The notes under the pieces are model-generated. The model saw nothing but the letters and a program-made list of their open reading frames with translations, was not told where the DNA came from and did no database searches. From contig JAFACY010000282.1 of assembly GCA_023425285.1 (NCBI GenBank), positions 1 through 7,418 of the forward strand: a stretch of DNA of 7,418 bases, given 5' to 3'. Shown here in pieces: positions 1 to 6,627 of this stretch (position 1 is its first letter; each line of letters starts with the position of its first letter). Origin of the DNA: Bacillota bacterium (GTDB lineage Bacteria; Bacillota; Clostridia; Tissierellales; Sedimentibacteraceae). The translations under genes and the position numbers were made by a program.

Positions 1-867
1 CAAGGAGAAACTGCAATTAAGGGTATTTCTAAAAAACATCTGAATGCAGATTTCTGGCATGAAAGACATGGACTGTATTGCGTGGACAATATAGAAACAT
101 TGGAAGATAATGACAGAAATATTCAAAATCTCAATTTAACCTATGCTACAAGGGACGGAATTATATCTCATTGTGGAGAAGTTGATGAAAACGGAATTTT
201 CCCAAGGAAGGAAGCTATTGAGTTAAATGATTTTACACGCGCAGGGCAATATCAGCCGTACACCTGGGAAGCCTGCGTAGTAAAAATTTCGGATAAAATT
301 TCTTACTTGGGCAGAGATATAGAGGATGCTTTCAGAATCGAATTTATAGGCAAACCAGAGCTGCGTGATTTAATAAAGCTGTCAAAGAAATATGGATACA
401 ATGAGTTAAATACAACTGTTATAATACATGGCTTGATAATGGATCTTTGCAAAAATAGTTCTCCTGAAACGGGATTACTATTATCAAAAAAACATGTTGA
501 AATGATGAATGAAGTTAAAAAATATAACTATGAGAATATATATTATAATAAAAAGTTCGATCATTTTAAGAAATATGTTGACCTGGTGCTTAATTCAATA
601 TTTGATACTCTTTATGACTTATATGATGGAGAAAATACACTTATAAATTTGGAAAAAATAGAGGAGACATATCCACAGCTTTATAAGGATTTCAGTGATT
701 GGATTATATGTTATTCAGAATTAGGATTCAGAGCCAAAAGTAAAAACAAGAAGCTTTACGGGATGCTGGAAAGTCAGCAAATATATATAAAAGCAATCCT
801 TGATTTTTTAGCCGGCATGACGGATCAATATGCTATTATGATTTTTAATGAATTAACAAGATATTGA
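1..867 (+). CDS. HD-superfamily dGTPase-like triphosphohydrolase, 5'-truncated by window edge
   Basis: The frame is open from base 1 and gives 288 visible residues ending at the TGA at 865-867, so the N-terminus lies outside the window. The GTG at 82 is an internal codon, not the start, because family-like sequence continues upstream of it. Visible residues 18-32 (F-x-H-E-R-H-G-L-Y...IE) align with the F-x-H-N-x-x-S-L-R...LE segment of bacterial dGTPase-like proteins. Residues 45-57 (LNLTYATRDGIISH) match their LNLTYEVRDGI segment. Residues 90-109 carry E-x(6)-S-D-K-I-S-Y-L-x-R-D-I-E-D-A, in which D98 should be the last metal ligand of the HD site. The first HD ligands would lie upstream of base 1. 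The C-terminal end (FLAGMTDQYAIMIF) is the usual family ending, so the 3' end is intact. The family hydrolyses dNTPs to deoxynucleoside plus triphosphate in the cytoplasm; substrate preference cannot be read here. The Asn of the HN motif is Glu. Confidence 0.85.
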   Translation, partial: QGETAIKGISKKHLNADFWHERHGLYCVDNIETLEDNDRNIQNLNLTYATRDGIISHCGEVDENGIFPRKEAIELNDFTRAGQYQPYTWEACVVKISDKISYLGRDIEDAFRIEFIGKPELRDLIKLSKKYGYNELNTTVIIHGLIMDLCKNSSPETGLLLSKKHVEMMNEVKKYNYENIYYNKKFDHFKKYVDLVLNSIFDTLYDLYDGENTLINLEKIEETYPQLYKDFSDWIICYSELGFRAKSKNKKLYGMLESQQIYIKAILDFLAGMTDQYAIMIFNELTRY

Positions 868-970
868 TTTTAGGTATAGGAGCTTATCCGGACAAGTATC
901 AGATAAAAAGATTGCAGAAAATTCATTTAGTAATGATAAACTTCAGATAGAATTTGAGGTAAAAAAATAA
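857..970 (+). pseudogene. Possible remnant of a gene C-terminus, unidentified
   Basis: After the HD gene a different frame stays open for 37 codons, from 857 to the TAA at 968-970. It begins directly after an in-frame stop and has no start codon or ribosome site of its own. Its translation (for example SLSGQVSDKK and KLQIEFEVKK) has an amphipathic, charged composition typical of a real protein end rather than of random AT-rich DNA. It could be the surviving tail of a deleted gene, or chance. I do not recognise a family. Confidence 0.2.
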
Positions 971-1156
971 ATTCTTTATTCAAGATTATCAGGGTATAAT
1001 GGTACCTTGGTTGAAAGTGCAAGACTGAACAAACTTAACATTTATTAATAGTACTCTAAGTCCTGAAACTGAATAATACAACAAAGCCCTTTCGACATAA
1101 CGATTATATCAAAAGGGCTTTTATTCTACAATACGCTTTGTTATCGAGCGGTTACA
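868..1156. other. Convergent intergenic region, 289 bp
   Basis: This is the space between the HD gene (rightward) and the ATPase gene (leftward). Apart from the possible coding remnant at its left end and the hairpin terminator near its right end, I see no gene, RNA or repeat. The part from about 971 to 1080 is AT-rich, with only short open frames that lack ribosome sites. Confidence 0.6.
1083..1121. terminator. Bidirectional hairpin terminator between convergent genes
   Basis: AAAGCCCTTT at 1083-1092 and AAAGGGCTTT at 1112-1121 are perfect 10-bp complementary arms around a 19-nt loop. On the plus strand the right arm runs into a short T-rich tail (TTTTATT). On the minus strand the structure is followed by the moderately T-rich TTTGTTGTATTATT. 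It lies 35 bp beyond the stop of the leftward ATPase gene and about 215 bp beyond the stop of the rightward HD gene, so it can serve both. The long loop and modest T-tracts make it a medium-strength call. Confidence 0.7.
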
Positions 1157-2368
1157 TTATTGAGGGGCTTCAAGCAAGAAATCTATTATATTTTTAACCT
1201 TGATACCGGAATAGTCGATGAAGATAGTATGGTCTGAGGTAATAATGTATTTCGGATAGTTGTCAGGTATAGATTGGAGGGGACGAAGTTCTCTCCCCCG
1301 GGTTTGTTCATCAAGGATTGTGGCTGATACCTGGTAGTAAATCTTCTCATCTGCTTTAGTGGCAACAAAATCTACTTCTAATGTACCGACCTTTCCGATT
1401 GTCACTTTGTAGCCGCGCCTTAACAATTCCAAATATACAAGGTTTTCCAAAATATGTCCATAATCAGTATTGCTGAGTCCTGTAAGCCGGTTGCGTATGC
1501 CCATATCTACAATATAGTATTTTTCAAGAGTTTTTAAAAACATTTTACCCTTTAAGTCATAACGATTTGCTCTGTAGATGATGAATGCATTTTCCAGCAT
1601 TTTAAGATAATTATCTATTGTATCGCTGTTTGTCTTCCTTCCGCTGCTTGTCAGATAATCACTTATTTTCTTAGTGGAAACAATGCTTCCTATGTTAGAA
1701 GCTATGTATTTCAATATGCTTTCGAGGAGAGCCGCATCCCTTACACCATTTCTTTCGATCACATCTTTCATCATGACGGTGTTGTATATTCCTTCTAAGA
1801 AAGGACCGATTGTATCCGGATTATCCATCAGATCAACCACCGTTGGAAGACCGCCATACCTGATGTATTTATTAAATTTCTCCTGAAGGTTTTCGCTATT
1901 TTCAGTCTCTGTAAAATCCAAATATTCTTTGAAGGACAGCGGCTGCATTTTGATTTCTACATATCTGCCTGACAATAATGTGGAAAGCTCGGAAGAAAGC
2001 AAATAAGCATTGGAACCTGTTATGTATATGTCAACATCTGCATCCACAAGAAAAGAATTAATAGCTTTTTCCCATGAAGATATCTGCTGCACTTCATCAA
2101 GCAGAATATAATATTTTTCATAATTATTGTTAAGCCGTTTGTTTATGTAAGTGTGGAGCTCTTTATAGTCAGTAAGTTCATCGAATTCAAAGGATTCAAA
2201 ATTCATACGTATAATATTGTCCTTTGAAATGCCGATTTTCAGTAAATAATTTTCGAAAAGAGAAAGCAGAGTTGACTTACCGCAGCGTCTCAAGCCTGTT
2301 ATTACTTTTATTAAAGGTTTATCCTTGAAACTGATGAGCTGTGTAAGATATAGATCGCGATTTTTCAT
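1157..2368 (-). CDS. Orphan AAA_14 / DUF4143 ATPase
   Basis: This is a 403-residue protein of the ATPase family that joins an AAA_14 domain to a C-terminal DUF4143 domain. Residues 25-33 form a Walker A loop (GLRRCGKST) and residues 87-92 a Walker B strand ending in DE, followed by VQ. G118-S119-N120 and S133-G134-R135 sit where this family has its sensor and arginine-finger motifs. A helical, winged-helix-like middle section follows. The C-terminal part has the LEN...EVDF (E331, D333)...YYQVS (Q346) pattern of a PD-(D/E)XK-like fold, then the typical DNYPKYIIT segment. I chose the ATG at 2366-2368 because AAAAGGAG lies 7 bases upstream. An upstream ATG at 2414-2416 would add 16 residues, has no ribosome site and overlaps the promoter. 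The family is common in anaerobes and archaea as isolated genes and its role is not established, so no substrate is assigned. The gene appears monocistronic. Confidence 0.9.
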   Translation of the reverse strand: MKNRDLYLTQLISFKDKPLIKVITGLRRCGKSTLLSLFENYLLKIGISKDNIIRMNFESFEFDELTDYKELHTYINKRLNNNYEKYYILLDEVQQISSWEKAINSFLVDADVDIYITGSNAYLLSSELSTLLSGRYVEIKMQPLSFKEYLDFTETENSENLQEKFNKYIRYGGLPTVVDLMDNPDTIGPFLEGIYNTVMMKDVIERNGVRDAALLESILKYIASNIGSIVSTKKISDYLTSSGRKTNSDTIDNYLKMLENAFIIYRANRYDLKGKMFLKTLEKYYIVDMGIRNRLTGLSNTDYGHILENLVYLELLRRGYKVTIGKVGTLEVDFVATKADEKIYYQVSATILDEQTRGRELRPLQSIPDNYPKYIITSDHTIFIDYSGIKVKNIIDFLLEAPQ

Positions 2369-2375
2369 ATCATCA

Positions 2376-2383
2376 CTCCTTTT
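2376..2383 (-). promoter_or_regulatory. Ribosome binding site fixing the ATPase start
   Basis: On the minus strand this reads AAAAGGAG, 7 bases before the ATG at 2368. It decides in favour of the 403-residue protein over the 419-residue version that begins at 2416. Confidence 0.85.
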
Positions 2384-2387
2384 CGAT

Positions 2388-2416
2388 AGTATAACCTTAA
2401 AAAATAAAAATATCAA
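2388..2416 (-). promoter_or_regulatory. Sigma-A-type promoter of the ATPase gene
   Basis: On the minus strand TTGATA (2416-2411) and TATACT (2393-2388) are separated by exactly 17 bases, each one mismatch from the sigma-A consensus. Transcription would start near 2381, inside or at the edge of the AAAAGGAG ribosome site, so the leader would be extremely short. AT-rich DNA gives chance matches, but spacing and position are both good. Confidence 0.6.
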
Positions 2417-2520
2417 TAATTTTTATGATATAATTGAAAAAATATTATTAATACACTTGCTTTTCAGATCCAATGGGGAAATAAACAATAAAACTATTTT
2501 ATATATAGATAAATAAAACA

Positions 2521-2549
2521 TTGACAAAGTTGAAAAAAATGATTATTAT
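2521..2549 (+). promoter_or_regulatory. Sigma-A-type promoter of the rpiR-M20-transporter operon
   Basis: TTGACA at 2521-2526 is a perfect -35 box. After 17 bases comes TATTAT at 2544-2549, one mismatch from the -10 consensus. The predicted start of transcription is near 2556, giving a leader of about 64 bases before the regulator's ATG. It faces away from the ATPase promoter, making this a divergent regulatory region. Confidence 0.75.
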
Positions 2550-2579
2550 TAATATGAAATATTTAATACAAATAAATAT

Positions 2580-2603
2580 AAAATGAATTATTTAATTCAT
2601 TTT
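2580..2603. promoter_or_regulatory. Perfect palindrome, candidate operator for the RpiR-type regulator
   Basis: AAAATGAATTA (2580-2590) and TAATTCATTTT (2593-2603) are perfect 11-bp inverted repeats around a 2-base TT centre. The site lies downstream of the predicted transcription start and just ahead of the regulator's ribosome site, a typical roadblock or autorepression position. Dimeric RpiR-type regulators bind such dyads. That the adjacent regulator binds here is inference. The arms are AT-rich and no T-tract follows, so it is a poor terminator, but a weak RNA hairpin near the ribosome site is also possible. Confidence 0.55.
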
Positions 2604-2619
2604 TGAAAAAGAGGTGTTT

Positions 2620-3462
2620 ATGGATTTTATTAATCTGCTGAAGGATAAATTTGAATCGTTGTCAAAATCACAAAAAAAAATAGCGAAATATATAATAGAT
2701 AATTTTGAACATGTTATATTCGATACGGCATCAGAGTTAAGTAAGAAGGTTTCTGTCAGTGAAGTAACAGTTATAAGGTTTGCGTACGCGCTAGGCTTTG
2801 AGAGCTTTTCTCATATGCGCAAGGTGATGGAAAAAAGTGTGATTGACAATTCTGAAAATTTAGATTTGGGTAACGGAAAAGGTCTTCTTACGAACGGGAT
2901 ACATGATGTGGAAATTGATGAACATATACGCAAGCAGACGCTACAGCTTGGTAAATCATATCAGAATATTGATTTTGAGGAATTTAAAAGGATTTGTGAA
3001 ATTTTAATGAGTAAGAAAAGAATTCTGATAATAGGATTTATGGATTCCTTTGGTACTGCATCTGAGCTGCTTCATCTTTTTGACAGCATAAGAAGCCGAG
3101 TGTATTTTTCAAAGCTCATGTATGAAAACTCGTACACCTTTGAGGATATAGATGACGATTCCGCAACCATTGTGGTGTCTTTCGCACCTCACTACAAATA
3201 TACGAAGGAACAGGCTGAAACGGTCAAGAGAAACGGAAGCACGATTATTACCATAACAGACAGCTTTATCAATCCATTCAAGGATTTGTCGGATTATTCT
3301 ATGATATTTAATTTAAGAAGAAATGAACAGATGGGAGTGATAGATACCTCACCTGTTACCAGCTTTATCTTTTTTATGATGAACTATTTATATGAAAATT
3401 ATAAGGATAAAATAGATGATTTCAAAATAAGTAAAAAGCCATATGAAGAATATATAGATTGA
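2620..3462 (+). CDS. RpiR/MurR-family transcriptional regulator (HTH_6 + SIS)
   Basis: This 280-residue protein has the full RpiR layout. Residues 1-77 are the N-terminal helix-turn-helix domain, with L-S-K-S-Q-K-K-I-A-x-Y-I near residues 14-25 and the recognition region V-S-E-V-T-V-I-R-F-A-x-A-L-G-F at 46-60. Residues about 123-250 are the SIS domain: strand ILIIGF at 135-140, IVVSFAPH at 184-191 and ITITDS at 210-215. SIS domains usually sense phosphosugars, but family members also govern amino-acid and peptide genes. The ATG at 2620 is preferred because AGAGG lies 5-6 bases upstream. A GTG at 2614 is part of that ribosome site and cannot be the start. It is the first gene of a rightward operon, preceded by a good promoter and a palindromic candidate operator, and ends 14 bp before the M20 gene. 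It probably controls its own operon. Confidence 0.93.
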   Translation: MDFINLLKDKFESLSKSQKKIAKYIIDNFEHVIFDTASELSKKVSVSEVTVIRFAYALGFESFSHMRKVMEKSVIDNSENLDLGNGKGLLTNGIHDVEIDEHIRKQTLQLGKSYQNIDFEEFKRICEILMSKKRILIIGFMDSFGTASELLHLFDSIRSRVYFSKLMYENSYTFEDIDDDSATIVVSFAPHYKYTKEQAETVKRNGSTIITITDSFINPFKDLSDYSMIFNLRRNEQMGVIDTSPVTSFIFFMMNYLYENYKDKIDDFKISKKPYEEYID

Positions 3463-3463
3463 A

Positions 3464-3479
3464 GGAGTGAGTTAAGATT
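3464..3479 (+). promoter_or_regulatory. Ribosome site followed by a likely ATT start codon
   Basis: GGAG at 3464-3467 (within GAAGGAG) is followed, after 9 bases, by ATT at 3477-3479. The reading frame of the M20 gene is open from 3471, just after an in-frame TGA at 3468-3470, and contains no ATG, GTG, TTG or CTG before 3579. ATT is the near-start codon with proper spacing; GTT at 3471 is only 3 bases from the GGAG. A single T-to-G change at 3479 would make a standard ATG. Confidence 0.6.
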
Positions 3480-5111
3480 AAAGAGAAAATTTTAAGTATC
3501 TTAAAGGAAACCGTTTCTATTGACAGCTTTTCTGCAACAGAAAACGAAAATAAGGTATCGGAGTATTTATACGATTATATGATGAACATAAAATACTTCA
3601 GAGAAAATCCAAACTTGTTCGGCAATTTCGCAATTGAGGATGATCACCTTGGCAGAAGAGTTTCCTATGGACTGGTAAAAGGGAAATCCGGCAAGACAGT
3701 TGTTCTCATGAATCATTATGATGTGGTTGGGATTGATGATTATGGCAGCATAAGGGATTATGCGTTTGATATTGAAAAGCTTCCTGAAAAAATCAGGGAA
3801 ATTAATATCAATGCAGAAGCACTGGAGGATTTGAACTCCGGTGAATGGATTTTCGGCAGAGGTGCGGCGGATATGAAGGGCGGACTGGCGATACAGCTTG
3901 CATATCTGGAAAGATACTCTGAGATGGAAGAAAGAAAAGGTAATATTCTTTTTATTTCCGTACCGGATGAGGAATCATATTCAACAGGTATGCGCGGAGC
4001 TGTTAAGCTTTTGAGCCAACTTAAAGAGGAATTTGATCTGGAGTATTCTTTTTTGATAGACTGTGAACCTAATTTCAAGGTTAACGGAAAGCACGTTGTT
4101 TCTTTAGGCACAGCCGGAAAATGTATGCCCGTAATATTAGCACAGGGTCAGAAATCACACATATGCAGATGCTTTGACGGTTTGAATCCAATCGGTGTTT
4201 TGGGAGAGATTTTTTCAAGGACTGAGCTTTCTCTGGAGTTCAGCGATGAGCTCGACGGGGAAATTACTGTTCCCCCCACATGGAACTATTTTAAGGATAT
4301 GAAGGTTGAATATGATGTTTCAGTACCTATCAGGGCATGCGGATATTTCAGCGTAATAAGCTTTTATACATCACCTGATGAAATAATTGAAAAGCTTAGA
4401 AGAATTTCAAATGACTCCTTTGAAGCCTACGTAAATAAAATGAAAACGATATACAGCGAATACAAGTGCAGGAACATGCATTGCTCGGAACGGGAAATTG
4501 AGTTCAAGCCTGCGGTTATGTCTTTTACAGAACTGATGAAAATAGCCTTTGAAAAGGATAAAGAGGGATTTGCCAGGTTTTATGAAAAACTGTACGGAGA
4601 AATTTCGGAAAAAATAGTTAAAAATGAAATAAATTATCCTCAGGCAACAATCAGGATAATGGATGAAGTGCTGAATTTTACAGGTATAAGCTATCCTGTC
4701 ATCGTGCTGGGATTTGCTCCTCCGTATTATCCGGCGCTCAACAGCAGGAAAATCAGCGGCAAGGGACATATAATCGATGAGTGCTACGATTTGATAAGAG
4801 ATTATGCTCATGATAATTTCAATTACGATTTAAACTATGAAAACTATACCGTGGGGCTCTCTGACTGCAGTTACTGTGCAGTTGACAAGGCATTTGACTA
4901 TGACAGCTTTTCTCTCAACACACCCATGTGGGGCAAATTATATTCTATAGATTTTGAAGGCATAGAAAAGCTTAATATACCTTCAATTATATTTGGTCCG
5001 TGGAGCAAGGATTATCATCAGGCGACAGAGAGAGTAAATAGGGAAAGCCTGACTGTTATCGTACCAAAATTGATTGATGAAATAGTAAATTATATATTTA
5101 AAAACAAATAA
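3477..5111 (+). CDS. RocB-like M20-family metallopeptidase
   Basis: This is a cytoplasmic zinc hydrolase of 544 residues if it starts at ATT 3477. Residues 1-34 (including VSIDSFSATENE and VSEYLYD) match the conserved N-terminus of M20/RocB proteins, so starting at the first ATG (3579) would remove a real part of the fold and has no ribosome site. Metal and catalytic residues are present: H80 and D82 (NHYDVV), D132 (GRGAADMKGG), E165-E166 (PDEES), D195 (DCEP) and H514 (DYHQATERV). The segments GLSDCSY, NTPMWG and GPWSKDYHQATERV are RocB-like, and the length fits RocB proteins. RocB is linked to arginine use in Bacillus, but its reaction is not firmly known. M20 enzymes generally cleave peptide or N-acyl amide bonds. 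At least ten cysteines (GKC, ICRC, KCRNMHC, SDCSYC) are unusual. Its place between the regulator and peptide permeases suggests it hydrolyses the imported substrate. Confidence 0.9.
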   Translation: MKEKILSILKETVSIDSFSATENENKVSEYLYDYMMNIKYFRENPNLFGNFAIEDDHLGRRVSYGLVKGKSGKTVVLMNHYDVVGIDDYGSIRDYAFDIEKLPEKIREININAEALEDLNSGEWIFGRGAADMKGGLAIQLAYLERYSEMEERKGNILFISVPDEESYSTGMRGAVKLLSQLKEEFDLEYSFLIDCEPNFKVNGKHVVSLGTAGKCMPVILAQGQKSHICRCFDGLNPIGVLGEIFSRTELSLEFSDELDGEITVPPTWNYFKDMKVEYDVSVPIRACGYFSVISFYTSPDEIIEKLRRISNDSFEAYVNKMKTIYSEYKCRNMHCSEREIEFKPAVMSFTELMKIAFEKDKEGFARFYEKLYGEISEKIVKNEINYPQATIRIMDEVLNFTGISYPVIVLGFAPPYYPALNSRKISGKGHIIDECYDLIRDYAHDNFNYDLNYENYTVGLSDCSYCAVDKAFDYDSFSLNTPMWGKLYSIDFEGIEKLNIPSIIFGPWSKDYHQATERVNRESLTVIVPKLIDEIVNYIFKNK

Positions 5112-5132
5112 CATTTTAAATGGAGGTCGGAT

Positions 5133-5603
5133 ATGTTTAAGGCTATGAGAAGGAAGGACAGACAGCTTTCGGAAGAGGAAAGCCGAAAAATTCTAAGTGA
5201 GGGCGAATATGGTGTTATAGGAACAATCGGAACAAACGGATATCCCTGTTCTACTCCTTTGAACTATGTGCTTGAAGGCGATAATATTTATGTTCACTTT
5301 TTTTTAAAGGGAGGAAATATACACGAGAGTATCACTGCTAATGACAAGGTGGCATTTACTTATGTCGGGAAAACAGAAGTGCTTGGAGCCGAGTTTGTAA
5401 CAAATTATGAAAGTGTAATGGTTTTTGGAAAAGCGGTCATAGCAGATGAGGAAGAAAAGAGACATGCACTTGTATTAATGATAGACAAGTACTCATCGGA
5501 CTTCAAAAAAGAGGGATTGGAGCATATTGCGGAGGATTTTGACAAAACCTGTGTTGTAAAGATTCAAATTGAGCACATAACAGGCAAGGCCAGAAGAGAA
5601 TGA
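5133..5603 (+). CDS. NimA-like pyridoxamine 5'-phosphate oxidase-fold flavin-binding protein
   Basis: This 156-residue protein has the split-barrel fold of the pyridoxamine-phosphate-oxidase-related, NimA-like group, which binds FMN or a related cofactor as a dimer. Seen in order: an N-terminal MRRKDR at 5-10; a G-V-I-G-T-x-G-x-N-G-Y-P-x-x-x-P-L-N-Y segment at 27-45; IYVHF at 52-56; TNYESVMVFGKA at 90-101; and a C-terminal IEHITGKA at 146-153. The family usually has H-(G/S/C)-A-x-x-G-x-K after the IY strand; here it reads HFFLKGGN, so the Lys that often contacts the flavin phosphate is Asn62. GGAGG at 5122-5126 lies 6 bases before the ATG. It sits 21 bp after the M20 gene and 39 bp before the permease. 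Homologues are named for nitroimidazole reductase, but most have unknown physiological roles, and its link to peptide use is unclear. Confidence 0.9.
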   Translation: MFKAMRRKDRQLSEEESRKILSEGEYGVIGTIGTNGYPCSTPLNYVLEGDNIYVHFFLKGGNIHESITANDKVAFTYVGKTEVLGAEFVTNYESVMVFGKAVIADEEEKRHALVLMIDKYSSDFKKEGLEHIAEDFDKTCVVKIQIEHITGKARRE

Positions 5604-5642
5604 TATAAATTAACCGGATGAATACTCACAAGGAGCGGAATA

Positions 5643-6608
5643 ATGGCAAGATATCTAAGAAAAAGAATATTAACCGGAATTCTTATAATTTTGGTTTCAT
5701 TAGTCATAAACTTTATGTTAATACATCTGGCTCCTGGGAATCCTATCAGTCTTTTGGCGGGAAAAGATAATCCATCTCAGGAAATGATTGATGCACTAAC
5801 AGAAAAATACGGATTAAACGATCCCATATATATTCAGTTTATCAGCTATGTAAAAACATTGCTGAAAGGGGATCTCGGATATTCCATAATGAGCAGTGAG
5901 CCTGTAAGCAAGCTTATATTCGAAAAAGTAGGTCCTACACTTCTTCTGGCATTGACAAGTATATTGCTGGCTGTGGTAATCGGAACTGCAACGGGAATAT
6001 TTGCGGCAAGGAAAAGGGGATCACTGTTTGATGTTACCATGAATGGTTTATCCTATGTATTTGATTCAACACCGGGCTTCTGGCTGGGACTTATGTTTAT
6101 TCTTATATTTGCATCCAAGCTTAAAATTTTCCCGACGGCCGGCATGGTGGATTTAAGGGCACAGCACGAAGGAATGGCTAAGGTGTTTGATATATTGTGG
6201 CATTTGGCGTTGCCTCTCATAACGGTAACATTGATTCAAATACCATATTATTTCCGTATAGCAAGAGCTTCGGTGATTCAAACAATGTCCGAGGATTTCA
6301 TAACTACATTCAGAGCGGCAGGTATGAAGGAAAATAAAATATTCAGTAAATATATATTCAAAAACGCTATACTTCCCACAATAACTGTTTTTGGCATTAA
6401 CTTGGCATATGTTATATCCGGGGTTGCAATTATTGAGATAGTGTTTGCATGGCCAGGCATGGGAAGACTGATGATGACAGCAATATCTAAAAGGGATTAT
6501 CCGCTTCTCATGGGGATATATCTCATATTATCAGTTTCAATAGCTGTCTGTATGATAGTTGTGGACTTGATTTATGCCGTTATTGATCCAAGAATAAGAT
6601 ACGATTAG
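5643..6608 (+). CDS. dppB: Dpp/Opp-type peptide ABC transporter permease, DppB-like
   Basis: This 321-residue inner-membrane subunit of a peptide/nickel-class ABC importer is complete. The N-terminus RYLRKRILTG leads into membrane segment 1 (about 9-30), ending in the signature HLAPGNP at 28-34. EKYGLNDPIYIQF and GDLGYS (about 54-81) are the typical extracytoplasmic linker. Further membrane segments lie near 98-122, 146-165, 186-206, 244-268 and 290-312. The cytoplasmic coupling loop has D218-F-I-T-T-F-R-A-A-G227 followed by KYIFKNAILP, close to the family consensus, and ends with AWPGMGRL and the terminal VIDPRIRY. AAGGAG lies 7 bases ahead of the ATG. It pairs with the DppC-like subunit that follows after 19 bp. 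Substrate (dipeptide, oligopeptide, nickel or other) cannot be told from a permease alone, so the symbol marks family only. Confidence 0.95.
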   Translation: MARYLRKRILTGILIILVSLVINFMLIHLAPGNPISLLAGKDNPSQEMIDALTEKYGLNDPIYIQFISYVKTLLKGDLGYSIMSSEPVSKLIFEKVGPTLLLALTSILLAVVIGTATGIFAARKRGSLFDVTMNGLSYVFDSTPGFWLGLMFILIFASKLKIFPTAGMVDLRAQHEGMAKVFDILWHLALPLITVTLIQIPYYFRIARASVIQTMSEDFITTFRAAGMKENKIFSKYIFKNAILPTITVFGINLAYVISGVAIIEIVFAWPGMGRLMMTAISKRDYPLLMGIYLILSVSIAVCMIVVDLIYAVIDPRIRYD

Positions 6609-6627
6609 TCAGAAAGGATTGTGGAAA

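Noticed and set aside
82..84. GTG as the start of the HD/dGTPase-like gene
   Set aside because: The same frame is open to base 1 and encodes family-conserved sequence upstream (FWHERHGLY), and there is no ribosome site before 82.
1157..2368. Defence or toxin system centred on the ATPase
   Set aside because: No partner nuclease, methylase, antitoxin or mobile element is visible. The neighbours are a housekeeping-type hydrolase and a transport operon.
2369..2416. N-terminal extension of the ATPase from ATG 2416
   Set aside because: It overlaps the promoter elements and lacks a ribosome site, while the ATG at 2368 has AAAAGGAG at ideal spacing.
2325..2516. 63-codon plus-strand open frame
   Set aside because: It is antisense to the 5' end of the ATPase gene and its promoter, with no ribosome site or recognisable protein features.
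2580..2603. Palindrome read as a terminator for an upstream transcript
   Set aside because: The stem is almost entirely A-T, has no T-tract, and sits inside the leader of the regulator gene.
2614..2619. GTG 2614 as start of the regulator
   Set aside because: The G of this codon belongs to the AGAGG ribosome site that serves the ATG at 2620.
3463..3578. Frameshift or leader peptide ahead of the M20 gene
   Set aside because: The conserved N-terminus continues in the same frame as the body of the protein, so no frameshift is needed. The only GTG there (3467) is followed at once by a stop after two codons.
4407..4811. 134-codon minus-strand open frame
   Set aside because: It lies wholly opposite the M20 gene, has no ribosome site or promoter, and its composition mirrors the sense codons. 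The other minus-strand frames at 3758-4111, 5846-6040, 6278-6460 and 7128-7319 were rejected for the same reason.
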